Below are positions 51,517 through 59,124 of a DNA stretch of 64,000 nt, one piece after another. A model generated the notes under the pieces. That model had not been told where the DNA came from. It ran no database searches and saw only the letters and a program-made list of their open reading frames with translations. The position numbers were made by a program, and so were the translations under genes. Numbering within the stretch: the stretch's first letter is position 1; every line of letters begins with the position of its first letter. This stretch comes from UBA12170 sp964293475 (GTDB lineage: Bacteria > Bacteroidota > Bacteroidia > Bacteroidales > UBA12170). The stretch lies in NCBI GenBank assembly GCA_964293475.1, contig CAXYYJ010000025.1:1-64000 (forward strand). The letters are read 5' to 3'.

Positions 51517-52253
51517 TGAAAACACAACTGTTCGATAAACCAGTGATTGTGCGCGATTTGGTAAAAAAGTTTGGCAGTTTTGTGGCCAACGACCATCTGA
51601 ACTTCGATGTAAATACCGGCGAAATATTTGGATTTCTGGGCGCCAATGGAGCGGGAAAAACCACCGCCATCAAGATTCTTTGCGGCTTGACAGAGCCAAC
51701 ATCGGGCCATGTGGAAATTGCGGGCTACGATATTTATAAACAGCGCGAAAAGATAAAGCAAAGCATTGGCTATATGAGCCAGAAATTCTCGCTCTATCAC
51801 GACCTGACTATTGCCGAAAACATCAGATTTTACGGGGGAATTTATGGTTTGTCACGGCAAAGGATAAAAGAAAAAACTTCGGATTATATTGAGCGGTTGT
51901 CGCTGCAGCCCTATGCCAAAAGTCAGGTTCATGAGTTGCCTTTGGGCATAAAACAAAAGCTGGCTTTTTTATTGGCCATACTTCACGAGCCGCCCATTGT
52001 TTTTCTCGACGAACCCACCGGGGGAGTTGACCCCATTACCCGCCGTCAGTTTTGGGAAATGATTTATCAGGAAGCTGCTGCCGGAAAAACCATTTTCGTG
52101 ACCACGCATTATATGGACGAAGCCGAATACTGTCACAGGGTGAGCATCATGGTCGATGGCCGGATAGAAGCACTCGATACGCCATTGGGGCTCAAGAAAA
52201 CCTTTGGCGTGGACTCGGTGGAGCAGGTATTTGTGAAACTTGCGCGGGGTTAA
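51516..52253 (+). CDS. ABC transporter ATP-binding protein (second half of a YbhF-like pair)
   Basis: A 245-aa ABC ATPase. Walker A GANGAGKTTAI, Q-loop GYMSQKFSLYHDLTI, Walker B IVFLDEPTGGVD, and H-loop VTTHYMDEAEYC intact. The signature motif is degenerate (LPLGIKQKLAF in place of LSGGxxQ), as in the C-terminal half of YbhF. In an asymmetric dimer the intact signature of the first ATPase would serve this subunit's Walker A, leaving one competent site. Its start overlaps the previous stop codon. Confidence 0.9.
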   Translation: MKTQLFDKPVIVRDLVKKFGSFVANDHLNFDVNTGEIFGFLGANGAGKTTAIKILCGLTEPTSGHVEIAGYDIYKQREKIKQSIGYMSQKFSLYHDLTIAENIRFYGGIYGLSRQRIKEKTSDYIERLSLQPYAKSQVHELPLGIKQKLAFLLAILHEPPIVFLDEPTGGVDPITRRQFWEMIYQEAAAGKTIFVTTHYMDEAEYCHRVSIMVDGRIEALDTPLGLKKTFGVDSVEQVFVKLARG

Positions 52254-52373
52254 AAATAAATTGATGAACAACTAATAGACACATCATGAAACGAGCCATG
52301 AGAATAATTCTCCTACAGGGAATGAATAAATTGGCGAGTTCCATCTGACGATTAAAAAACAAATAATAAACAG

Positions 52374-53471
52374 ATGAAAATCTTCATAATTAAAGAGTTT
52401 CTGCAAATTTTTCGCGATAAGCGATCCATGATCATACTGTTCGGCATTCCGGTGGTGCAGGTTTTGCTCTTTGGGTTTGCCCTGAAAAACGAGCTCAAAA
52501 ATGCTCATATCGCCATTTTAGATCAAAGCAAGGACACCTATTCACTCGAACTTACCCAAAAACTCAGCTCTTCGGGTTATTTTATCCTGAGCGAAAATCT
52601 CACAAACAGCCAGCAGATTGAAGAAGTATTCAGGAAAGGAAAAGTGAGAGAAGTGATTGTTTTTGAGCCCGATTTTGGAAACAATTTGCTGAAAAACGGA
52701 GTAGCTCAGTTGCAAATTATTACCGATGCCAGCGACCCGAACACCGCAAGTATTGTGTACAGCTATACCCAATCCATTGTCAACGATTATTTGCTCGAAA
52801 TAAACCGTGGGAACGAACTTCCGCTGATGATCATTCCCCAGACCGAAATGCGCTACAACCAGGAGCTGAAGAGTGTTTTTATGTTCGTTCCCGGCATCAT
52901 CACCATCATCCTTATGCTGGTTTCGGCCATGATGACCTCCATTTCCATCACCCGTGAGAAAGAGCTGGGAACCATGGAAATTCTTCTTGTTTCACCCGTG
53001 AAACCGGCACAGATTATCGTCGGTAAGGTGATTCCCTATGTGGTTTTGTCGTTTGTGAGCGCTGTTATGATACTGTTGCTCAGCTATTTTGTCTTTCATA
53101 TGCCGTTTTCGGGCAGTTTGATTTTGCTTTTGCTGGTCACCATATTGTTCATTGTTCTGGCTTTAAGTCTGGGGGTTTTTATCTCCACCGTGAGCAAGAC
53201 CCAACAAGTGGCCATGTTGTTGAGTATGTTTGCCTTATTGCTTCCCACCATTCTGCTTTCGGGCTTTATATTTCCCATAGAGAACATGCCGCTGATACTT
53301 CAGTACTTTAGTCATATTATGCCGCCCAAGTGGTTTGTCATCATCATAAAAAACATCATTATCAAAGGCAATGGAATAGAAGTAATCTGGAAAGAAGTAC
53401 TGATTCTTTTCGCCATGGCTATGTTTTTTATTCTGCTCAGCATCAAAAAGTTTAAAATCCGGCTGGAATAA
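52374..53471 (+). CDS. ABC-2 type permease (YbhS/YbhR-like)
   Basis: A 365-aa ABC-2 permease. TM1 (~20-38) contains MIILFGIPVVQVLLFGFALK. A large periplasmic domain (~45-165) follows, then five C-terminal helices from ~170 (FVPGIITIILMLVSAMMTSI). The ABC-2 signature segment is REKELGTMEILLVSPVKPAQ. The segment ILLSGFIFPIENMPLILQYF before the last helix is typical of the drug/daunorubicin-exporter group. It forms a heterodimer with the next gene's product. The 120-bp gap before it contains no supportable gene. Confidence 0.88.
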   Translation: MKIFIIKEFLQIFRDKRSMIILFGIPVVQVLLFGFALKNELKNAHIAILDQSKDTYSLELTQKLSSSGYFILSENLTNSQQIEEVFRKGKVREVIVFEPDFGNNLLKNGVAQLQIITDASDPNTASIVYSYTQSIVNDYLLEINRGNELPLMIIPQTEMRYNQELKSVFMFVPGIITIILMLVSAMMTSISITREKELGTMEILLVSPVKPAQIIVGKVIPYVVLSFVSAVMILLLSYFVFHMPFSGSLILLLLVTILFIVLALSLGVFISTVSKTQQVAMLLSMFALLLPTILLSGFIFPIENMPLILQYFSHIMPPKWFVIIIKNIIIKGNGIEVIWKEVLILFAMAMFFILLSIKKFKIRLE

Positions 53472-53496
53472 GTTATTAATCTTTAAGTAATTGTAA

Positions 53497-54612
53497 ATGA
53501 GAACTATATTTTATATCATCCAGAAAGAATTTCTGCAAATTTTTAGGGACAAAATGATGTTGCCCATCATTTTTGGAATTCCCATAGTGCAGCTGCTGGT
53601 CTTGTCGTACACCGCCACTTTCGAAATAAAACATATTGAAGTGGGCATAGCAGATTTGGACAGGTCAACGCTTTCGCAGGATTTAATCAGTCGTTTCAAT
53701 GCCAGTCCGTTCTACGAGGTGAAGCAGATAGAAACTTCCTACGAGGTATTGGAACAGGAGCTGCAGAGCGGGCACATAGCTCAGATTTTATATATTCCCG
53801 CCGAATTTGAGAAAGATATTTTGCTCAGGCAGAACAGTTCGCTGCAAATAGTTACCGATGCCATAAACGGCAGTGCCGCCAGTTTGATGAGTGCCTATAC
53901 AGCCCAGATTATTGCGGGATTTAATAAGGATTATCTCGTAAAAAACCAGCTTTCGCCCGCCAATTACAAGCAAATCAGTACCCATGTAAGCTATTGGTAC
54001 AATCCGGAGCTCGACTATAAAACCTTTATGGTTCCTGGGATTCTGGTGCTTCTGGTTACCATTATCGGGCTTTTTCTTTCCTCCATGAACATAGTGAGAG
54101 AGAAGGAATTGGGAACCATTGAGCAGCTCAATGTTACGCCCATTCGTAAATATCAGTTTATCATAGGAAAGCTGATGCCGTTTTGGTTTATTGCCATGTT
54201 CGATCTGATGCTTGGATTGCTCATTGCGCGGTTTGTTTTTGTGATTCCCATTTTAGGTAGCATTCCGTTGGTATTGGCAGTGGCCAGCATTTATCTCATA
54301 CTTATTCTGGGGATTGGTCTGTTTATCAGTACTTTGGCCGATACACAGCAGCAATCCATGTTTATTTCCTGGTTTTTTGTCATGATATTTATTCTGCTGA
54401 GTGGTTTGTTCACGCCGGTGGAAAACATGCCGGAGTGGGCACAATCGCTGAATTATGCCAATCCCATAGCCTATTTTATCTCCTTTATGCGGCTTGTAAT
54501 ACTCAAGGGATCGGGACTCAGCGATGTGTATCCACAGGTAATTTCCATTGCCCTTTATGCGGTTTTGGCTATTTCTTTAGCCACCTGGCGATACCGGAAG
54601 GCTCAGGGGTAA
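53497..54612 (+). CDS. ABC-2 type permease (YbhR-like), second subunit
   Basis: A 371-aa ABC-2 permease paralogous to the upstream gene. It has the same layout: TM1 with MLPIIFGIPIVQLLVLSYTA, a periplasmic domain (~45-165), and the C-terminal helices with REKELGTIEQLNVTPIRKYQ and ILLSGLFTPVENMPEWAQSL. It completes the heterodimeric membrane part of the TolC-HlyD-ABC exporter. The gap to the upstream permease is 25 bp. It is the last gene of the operon. Confidence 0.88.
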   Translation: MRTIFYIIQKEFLQIFRDKMMLPIIFGIPIVQLLVLSYTATFEIKHIEVGIADLDRSTLSQDLISRFNASPFYEVKQIETSYEVLEQELQSGHIAQILYIPAEFEKDILLRQNSSLQIVTDAINGSAASLMSAYTAQIIAGFNKDYLVKNQLSPANYKQISTHVSYWYNPELDYKTFMVPGILVLLVTIIGLFLSSMNIVREKELGTIEQLNVTPIRKYQFIIGKLMPFWFIAMFDLMLGLLIARFVFVIPILGSIPLVLAVASIYLILILGIGLFISTLADTQQQSMFISWFFVMIFILLSGLFTPVENMPEWAQSLNYANPIAYFISFMRLVILKGSGLSDVYPQVISIALYAVLAISLATWRYRKAQG

Positions 54613-54660
54613 AACAGATTTTATTGGTTTTTTTAGATGGTTCTATTTTTTTGAAATTTA

Positions 54661-54693
54661 TTGGCTATTATGAACATATGTTCATTATATTTG
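54661..54693 (+). promoter_or_regulatory. Promoter of the 235-aa unknown gene
   Basis: TTG at 54661-54663, 22-bp spacer, TATATTTG at 54686-54693. The spacer is almost filled by a 16-bp perfect palindrome (next entry). The ATG at 54716 is 22 bp downstream. Confidence 0.65.
54670..54685. promoter_or_regulatory. Perfect 16-bp palindromic operator, copy 1
   Basis: ATGAACATATGTTCAT, a perfect inverted repeat abutting the -7 box. The flanks TATT on the left and TATATTTG on the right are the same as at the second copy (57239-57254), upstream of the DUF134 operon. The position between -33 and -7 fits a repressor site. Confidence 0.7.
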
Positions 54694-54715
54694 TCGGGAA
54701 CCTAAATTTAAAAAT

Positions 54716-55423
54716 ATGAAATCTGTTAGTTTTGAAGGATTAACATGTTATTCCTTCCGTGTACAATTGAACTATTCTGCTCTTAGCAGCGAATTGGGAT
54801 GCTTAGTTTTAGAAGCAAGTGCTAATCCCGAATACTACGCCAAGAATTCTTTTCCCCCCGAAAACAAAGCAGTTAAACGGCATCTGTTTTTCCCGGTTAA
54901 AAAAGATGCCATTTGTTTTCAGGATACCGTTACAAGAGCTGCTGTCGCCATGCGAACAAAAGTCAACAAAGCCATGCATATTTATCCTGGCCAGTTAATC
55001 TATGCCAATAAGGTGCATCAATGTGTTCACATGCAATTGGATAATACCGGGGATATTTCTGCTTTTCTCGATGATTTAAAAAAACAGGATATTCGTTTCG
55101 AGTCCGACAGAAAAGTTAATCCCTACGAAAGCGATATGATTTTTAAAAAGCATACCCGCTTCATCGAATTGAGAGAATCGGTGTATTTAGATGCTGACAA
55201 TCCACATCGCTATTTCTTTAAAATTAATGAACACATTGATTTTAATGCCTTTATGAAAGGAGTTGAGCAAATTAAAGCCAATTGCAATTATCACCTATTC
55301 GACTCATTTTTAAGTCATCTTTTTACCAATGATGAAGTCATTGATTTTATTGGAATTTATTCTCATCATTGCGACGAGTCACGATTCCCCGAACTTCTGG
55401 AAAATATAAAACGAGTATTCTAA
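54716..55423 (+). CDS. Uncharacterised 235-aa protein co-regulated with the DUF134 operon
   Basis: I do not recognise a family. It is soluble, with no signal peptide or TM helix. The first half has LNYSALSSELGCLVLEASAN and KRHLFFPVKKDAICFQDTVT. The middle has NKAMHIYPGQLIYANKVHQC. The second half is probably alpha-helical with many His, Asp and aromatic residues (YHLFDSFLSHLFTNDEVIDF, IGIYSHHCDESRFPE). There are five Cys but no CxxC. It is monocistronic. Its promoter carries the same palindrome and -7 box arrangement as the DUF134/NifX/MinD operon 2.5 kb away, so it is probably in the same regulon. Function cannot be assigned. Confidence 0.75.
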   Translation: MKSVSFEGLTCYSFRVQLNYSALSSELGCLVLEASANPEYYAKNSFPPENKAVKRHLFFPVKKDAICFQDTVTRAAVAMRTKVNKAMHIYPGQLIYANKVHQCVHMQLDNTGDISAFLDDLKKQDIRFESDRKVNPYESDMIFKKHTRFIELRESVYLDADNPHRYFFKINEHIDFNAFMKGVEQIKANCNYHLFDSFLSHLFTNDEVIDFIGIYSHHCDESRFPELLENIKRVF

Positions 55424-55505
55424 GGCGTTTAGTGATTTATTCAGGCGCAAAATCATTGAACTAGCCGAATGTTTTACCTAAAACTGGAAGTAGCTATTTT
55501 GAAAA

Positions 55506-57041
55506 CTATTTTTTCTCCAGCTCATCCCAGTTAATTTCCTGTTTCTGATACTCGCGCATGCGGCTGGTGGGTTCCATGACCGATTGTCCCTGCCAGATAT
55601 CATCGCTGTACTGTTTCACATAAACCACGGGCATTTCTTTAATCCGGGTGGTGGATAAATACTGCTGCGATTCAATTTTTTTGCTGCTCAGAACCAGCAA
55701 TTCCTTTGTTTCTTCAGTTTCAACCTTGATTGCGACTTTCACTTCCAACTCGTTGAGCGTCTTGTCTATCATAAACCTGTCGCGCTTTTTCAGTAACGAG
55801 ATATTCCGCTCAAAACTGGTTTCGGTGGTTTGGGTATTGGAGAAATATTTGAGTTGGTAGTTGTTGTCGATTCGCTCCCAGGAGATCGATGTGCGATATA
55901 TTTTTTCGTGATATCCCACCCCCAAAAGCTGAACATCTTTCCCGTCTTTCCCGTCGCCATATTGAAAATCGGCTTTTAAAATGGCATACGTTGAAGTGGA
56001 TACATAGATGCGACCTTCGAATTTGCCGCCTCGTGGCCAAAAATCAATAATATAAACATCTTCACCATCGTAGCGTGTTCCACCCGCCAAATTGTATTTG
56101 TAGCGACCTGGTTTGTAGAGAAATTCCCAGATTTCCTTGTCGGCCAGCGATGCATATTTCAAGCTTGTTTTAAGCTGATTTACAATAGATTCTGTGCTTA
56201 TCTTTTTGGTTTCCCTTTCCTGAGCCGTGTTGGTATCCACGGTGATATTCTTGCCCATTTCCAGTTTCTCGCCAATAATGCCCGATTTTATTTTCCAATA
56301 CTCGTCATCCTTGGTTTCACTGAACATTTTTTCAAAGATTTTCCCCAGCTGTTCCATCTCCGTAAACTCTTCTTCCTTCAGCATCACTGTTTTCTGGGGA
56401 GATATTTTAACGGAATCGAACGATTTCGGGTGGGTGAAAACGGTTCCAAGAAAATCGGTGAAAGATGTGGTGTGACGAGGAATTTTAGCAACAATCTGAT
56501 TGAGCATTTTAGAGTCTATTTCTTCAATGGAATTCTCAACAACCTTGGCTGTAAAGTTATCAAAATCAGAATTTTGTTTGTTGCGGATAAATACCTGGCC
56601 CGATGCCCCATAGGGTTGGTAATTCTTTGCTCTGTTTAAAACAATTTTTTCAATGATGTCTTTCGCCTTGGGCGGATTCCCATAAACCCAGGCTTCGCTC
56701 AGATTTACCAGCTCTTCCTCCATTTTCACTGTATCGTGTTTGCTTAATGCAGATACGTTAGTTTTCAGTGTTTTATAGCCAAGATACTGGATAAATACAG
56801 AATCGGTGGGCAATAAATTGGTGGTAATGGAAAAAAATCCAGCCTCATTGGAAATGGTTCCCTGTTGCTGTTTCACAAAAAGGATATTGGCATAGGGGAG
56901 AGGCTCGCCGGTTTTCTTGTCGACTACCAAATAATGATGATTGTCATCATGAACTGCATTGCTATTTTGCGAAAAGCTTGCGCTAATTGTCAAAAATGTG
57001 ATAAAAAGGAGGATAAAATATTTCATAAGCCTAAGACTCAT
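55506..57041 (-). CDS. CarboxypepD_reg-like/DUF5686-type outer-membrane-associated protein
   Basis: A 511-aa exported protein with a signal peptide (two ATGs, 57041 and 57026; cleavage near ASFSQ). A carboxypeptidase-D regulatory-like beta sandwich covers ~30-120: VVDKKTGEPLPYANILFVKQ, GTISNEAGFFSI, FIQYLGYKTLK. A large part typical of DUF5686-like Bacteroidota proteins follows (KAKDIIEKIVLNRAKNYQ, later KFEGRIYVSTSTYAILKADF). It lacks the long C-terminal barrel of full-length DUF5686 (~800 aa), ending at 511 aa with a charged tail. Probably at the outer membrane facing the periplasm. It sits on the opposite strand between the two co-regulated units and seems unrelated to them. Confidence 0.7.
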   Translation of the reverse strand: MSLRLMKYFILLFITFLTISASFSQNSNAVHDDNHHYLVVDKKTGEPLPYANILFVKQQQGTISNEAGFFSITTNLLPTDSVFIQYLGYKTLKTNVSALSKHDTVKMEEELVNLSEAWVYGNPPKAKDIIEKIVLNRAKNYQPYGASGQVFIRNKQNSDFDNFTAKVVENSIEEIDSKMLNQIVAKIPRHTTSFTDFLGTVFTHPKSFDSVKISPQKTVMLKEEEFTEMEQLGKIFEKMFSETKDDEYWKIKSGIIGEKLEMGKNITVDTNTAQERETKKISTESIVNQLKTSLKYASLADKEIWEFLYKPGRYKYNLAGGTRYDGEDVYIIDFWPRGGKFEGRIYVSTSTYAILKADFQYGDGKDGKDVQLLGVGYHEKIYRTSISWERIDNNYQLKYFSNTQTTETSFERNISLLKKRDRFMIDKTLNELEVKVAIKVETEETKELLVLSSKKIESQQYLSTTRIKEMPVVYVKQYSDDIWQGQSVMEPTSRMREYQKQEINWDELEKK

Positions 57042-57238
57042 TTTCCGTGGTTTTTGTTACACGAAATAACGAAAAGAAGTTTTACATAGGGGTTTAAAAT
57101 ATCAGGGCATTTCAGATTTGCACTAAAGAAACACGGGTCAGATGCATTTTCTAGCCTAATTGAACATCAATTTTTGTGGAGAATGATGTTAGTCCGGGGA
57201 AGTTTTTTTTTCATTTCCCCAAAAATATAATGCGTATT

Positions 57239-57254
57239 ATGAGAATATTCTCAT
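57239..57254. promoter_or_regulatory. Perfect 16-bp palindromic operator, copy 2
   Basis: ATGAGAATATTCTCAT, a perfect inverted repeat directly before TATATTTG. Together with copy 1 it defines ATGARNATATNYTCAT, flanked by TATT and TATATTTG in both places. Candidate binding site for the DUF134 protein encoded 22 bp downstream. Confidence 0.7.
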
Positions 57255-57262
57255 TATATTTG
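57255..57262 (+). promoter_or_regulatory. -7 box of the DUF134/NifX/MinD operon
   Basis: TATATTTG, an exact TAnnTTTG match, 13 bp before the ATG at 57276. No TTG lies at -33. The palindrome occupies the spacer, so activation as well as repression is possible. Confidence 0.65.
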
Positions 57263-57275
57263 CAAAAAAAAGAAT

Positions 57276-57677
57276 ATGCCACGACAAAGAAGACTTAGAA
57301 AAGTTGTTGCGCCCCCTGATTTTAAAGGATTTAAGCCCTACGGAAACAATAAGCCATTTCAGGAGCCCATTGAGCTTTTTTACGAGGAGTATGAAGCCAT
57401 TAAACTTGCCGACTACGATTTGCTCAGTCAGCTGGAAGCATCGGAAATTATGGGCGTTTCGCGTCCAACATTTGCCCGGATTTATTCCACTGCACGTCAG
57501 AAAATAGCTTTGGCATTGGCCGAGAGCCGCGAAATAGTGGCTGTTTTTGGTCATGCCATCTTCGACAAAAACTGGTTTAAATGCGATAAATGTCATTCGC
57601 GGTTCAATATTCCCGCGGGAACCGACGAGCACCATTGTCCACTTTGTCAATCAGAACAAATTTTACCAATCACATAA
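57276..57677 (+). CDS. DUF134-family DNA-binding protein with C-terminal zinc ribbon
   Basis: A 133-aa protein. The N-terminus MPRQRRLRKVVAPPDFKGFK and the core EPIELFYEEYEAIKLADYDL are hallmarks of DUF134. A sigma-region-4-like helix-turn-helix follows (~47-75: SQLEASEIMGVSRPTFARIY). The last third has two CxxC pairs (FKCDKCHSRF and HCPLCQSE), a zinc ribbon in place of the Cys/Gly-rich tail of many DUF134 proteins. It is the first gene of the operon and lies directly downstream of palindrome copy 2, which suggests autoregulation. The metal or redox signal it reads is unknown. Confidence 0.85.
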   Translation: MPRQRRLRKVVAPPDFKGFKPYGNNKPFQEPIELFYEEYEAIKLADYDLLSQLEASEIMGVSRPTFARIYSTARQKIALALAESREIVAVFGHAIFDKNWFKCDKCHSRFNIPAGTDEHHCPLCQSEQILPIT

Positions 57678-57687
57678 AGCAACCAAA

Positions 57688-58002
57688 ATGATAACAGTAA
57701 TAACCAGCAAGGAAAACCGAACCGACAGCCGTTTCGACCTTCGATTTGGCCGAGGCGCTTATTTTTGCCTTTATAACAGCGAAACAAAAACCACCGAGTT
57801 TATCGAGAACCAATATGCTCAAGCTCAGGGAGGAGCAGGCACCAAAGTTGCTGAGAAAATGATTGAGCTTGGGGTAAAAAAAGTCATCTCGGGCGATTTT
57901 GGTCCCAAAGCCAAAGAACTTCTTCAGCAATTTAATATTCAAATGGTTATAATAGATGATGATGAAAAAACCATTGAACAAATCATAAATCTCATCTCTT
58001 AA
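57688..58002 (+). CDS. NifX/ORP-like dinitrogenase cofactor-family protein
   Basis: A 104-aa protein of the NifX/NifB-C-terminal/'dinitrogenase iron-molybdenum cofactor' family (MTH1175/orange-protein type). It starts MITVITSKENRTDSRFDLRF and continues GRGAYFCLYN. The conserved core is AQGGAGTKVAEKMIELGVKK with VISGDFGPKAKELLQQFNIQ. These proteins bind metal clusters (Mo-Cu sulfide in ORP). It starts at ATG 57688, 10 bp after the DUF134 stop. A longer in-frame extension overlaps DUF134 and is not supported. No nif genes are nearby, so a nitrogenase role is unlikely. Confidence 0.85.
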   Translation: MITVITSKENRTDSRFDLRFGRGAYFCLYNSETKTTEFIENQYAQAQGGAGTKVAEKMIELGVKKVISGDFGPKAKELLQQFNIQMVIIDDDEKTIEQIINLIS

Positions 58003-58022
58003 TTAAACAACAGGAGGCTATT

Positions 58023-58223
58023 ATGCCAGGATTCAACAGACAAGGCCCGCCCAATGGACAAGGAAACCAAAGCGGACGCAAAATGGGAAAATGCAATCCC
58101 GAAAACAAGAACAAAGTAGATTTTAACCACGATGCATCGCCAATAATGGATAGAGGCGGACGCGGTCAGCACCTCGGGCAAGGAAAAGGCCTGGGACGTG
58201 GAATGGGTCGTCGGTCCAGTTAA
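58023..58223 (+). CDS. DUF5320-like small Gly/Arg-rich protein
   Basis: A 66-aa protein beginning MPGFNRQGPPNGQGNQSGRK, then MGKC, and ending in a glycine-arginine run (GRGQHLGQGKGLGRGMGRRS). The MPGxxRxGPxGxGxxxGR start matches the small DUF5320-type proteins that accompany NifX-like and MinD-ferredoxin genes in anaerobes. A single Cys is present. It is preceded by AGGAGG 8 bp before the ATG, a strong Shine-Dalgarno sequence that is unusual in this window. Function is unknown. Confidence 0.7.
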   Translation: MPGFNRQGPPNGQGNQSGRKMGKCNPENKNKVDFNHDASPIMDRGGRGQHLGQGKGLGRGMGRRSS

Positions 58224-58257
58224 CTTAAACCAAACTAAATCAACTAATCAGCAATTT

Positions 58258-59124
58258 ATGGCTAAAAAAATTGCCATTGCCAGTGGAAAAGGGGGAACAG
58301 GAAAAACCACCATATCGGTAAACCTGTTCCGCATTTTGAGCAGGGAACAGCTTTGCAGTCTTGTGGATTGCGATGTTGAAGAGCCCAACACGCCCTTGTT
58401 TTTCCCCCAATTGCCCATGCCTTTGGAGCAGGAAGTGGCACTTAAGGTAGCCCAAATTGACCCGGAAAAATGCACCCTATGCCGCAAATGCGTTGCCTGG
58501 TGCGAGTTTAATGCCATCACCGTAATACCGCCGGTGAGTTTTGCCCGGATCGACGAGAGTCTTTGTCATTCCTGCGGCGCCTGTATCTATGCCTGTTCCG
58601 ATGGAGCCATCTTCGAAAAACCTTCCACAATTGGCCATATCCACAGTTATCCCATGCAGTTTGGCAACAATTTGCAGGTGGGGAATCTGAAAATCGGCTC
58701 TGCCATGCAAACCTCCATGATTCGGGAGCTAAAACGAAAATCGCTAAATCCCGAAGGCATCACTATTTACGATGCTCCCCCCGGCACAAGCTGTCCGGTG
58801 GTAGAAACCATGTCGGGAGCCGATTTGGTTATTTTAGTCACTGAGCCAACCCCTTTCGGACTTCACGATTTAAAGCTGGCAGTGGATTTGGTTCGCGAAC
58901 TGGCCATTCCTTTTGGCGTGGTCATCAACAAGGCTGGATTGGGATTTAGCCAGATTTACGACTATCTCACCGCCGAAAAAATTGAGCTTTATGGCGAAAT
59001 TCCATTCTCAAAAAGCTATGCAAGCTTGTATTCCAACGGAACCATACTCACAGAAATACCCGATGAAATGGAAGCTATCTATTTGATGATGGCCCAAAAA
59101 ATACTCCAAAAACTATCCGCATGA
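58258..59124 (+). CDS. MinD-superfamily P-loop ATPase with inserted 2[4Fe-4S] ferredoxin (first)
   Basis: A 288-aa protein starting MAKKIAIASGKGGTGKTTIS, with the deviant Walker A (KGGTGKTT) of MinD/Mrp ATPases. Two [4Fe-4S] motifs are inserted at ~70-115: CTLCRKCVAWC and CHSCGACIYAC. MinD family motifs follow: YDAPPGTSCPVVETMSGADL, VTEPTPFGLHDLKLAV and VVINKAG. Pairs of such proteins are encoded beside the NifX-like orange protein (ORP) in Desulfovibrio. They probably load or transfer metal clusters or electrons in an ATP-dependent manner. ATG 58258 was chosen because the homology starts there. Confidence 0.9.
   Translation: MAKKIAIASGKGGTGKTTISVNLFRILSREQLCSLVDCDVEEPNTPLFFPQLPMPLEQEVALKVAQIDPEKCTLCRKCVAWCEFNAITVIPPVSFARIDESLCHSCGACIYACSDGAIFEKPSTIGHIHSYPMQFGNNLQVGNLKIGSAMQTSMIRELKRKSLNPEGITIYDAPPGTSCPVVETMSGADLVILVTEPTPFGLHDLKLAVDLVRELAIPFGVVINKAGLGFSQIYDYLTAEKIELYGEIPFSKSYASLYSNGTILTEIPDEMEAIYLMMAQKILQKLSA

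Noticed and set aside
52286..52348. 20-codon frame (MKRAMRIILLQGM...) between the second ABC ATPase and the first permease
   Set aside because: Too short, with no motif or conserved context visible. Could be chance in a 120-bp gap.
57196..57220. Imperfect hairpin GGGGAA/TTCCCC with a T-rich loop upstream of the DUF134 operon
   Set aside because: Short stem, 13-nt loop and no trailing T tract. No transcript is expected to end there. Regulatory role not supportable.
57547..57687. In-frame N-terminal extension of the NifX-like gene into the DUF134 coding region
   Set aside because: The family starts at the MITVITS methionine (57688). The extension overlaps DUF134 in another frame.
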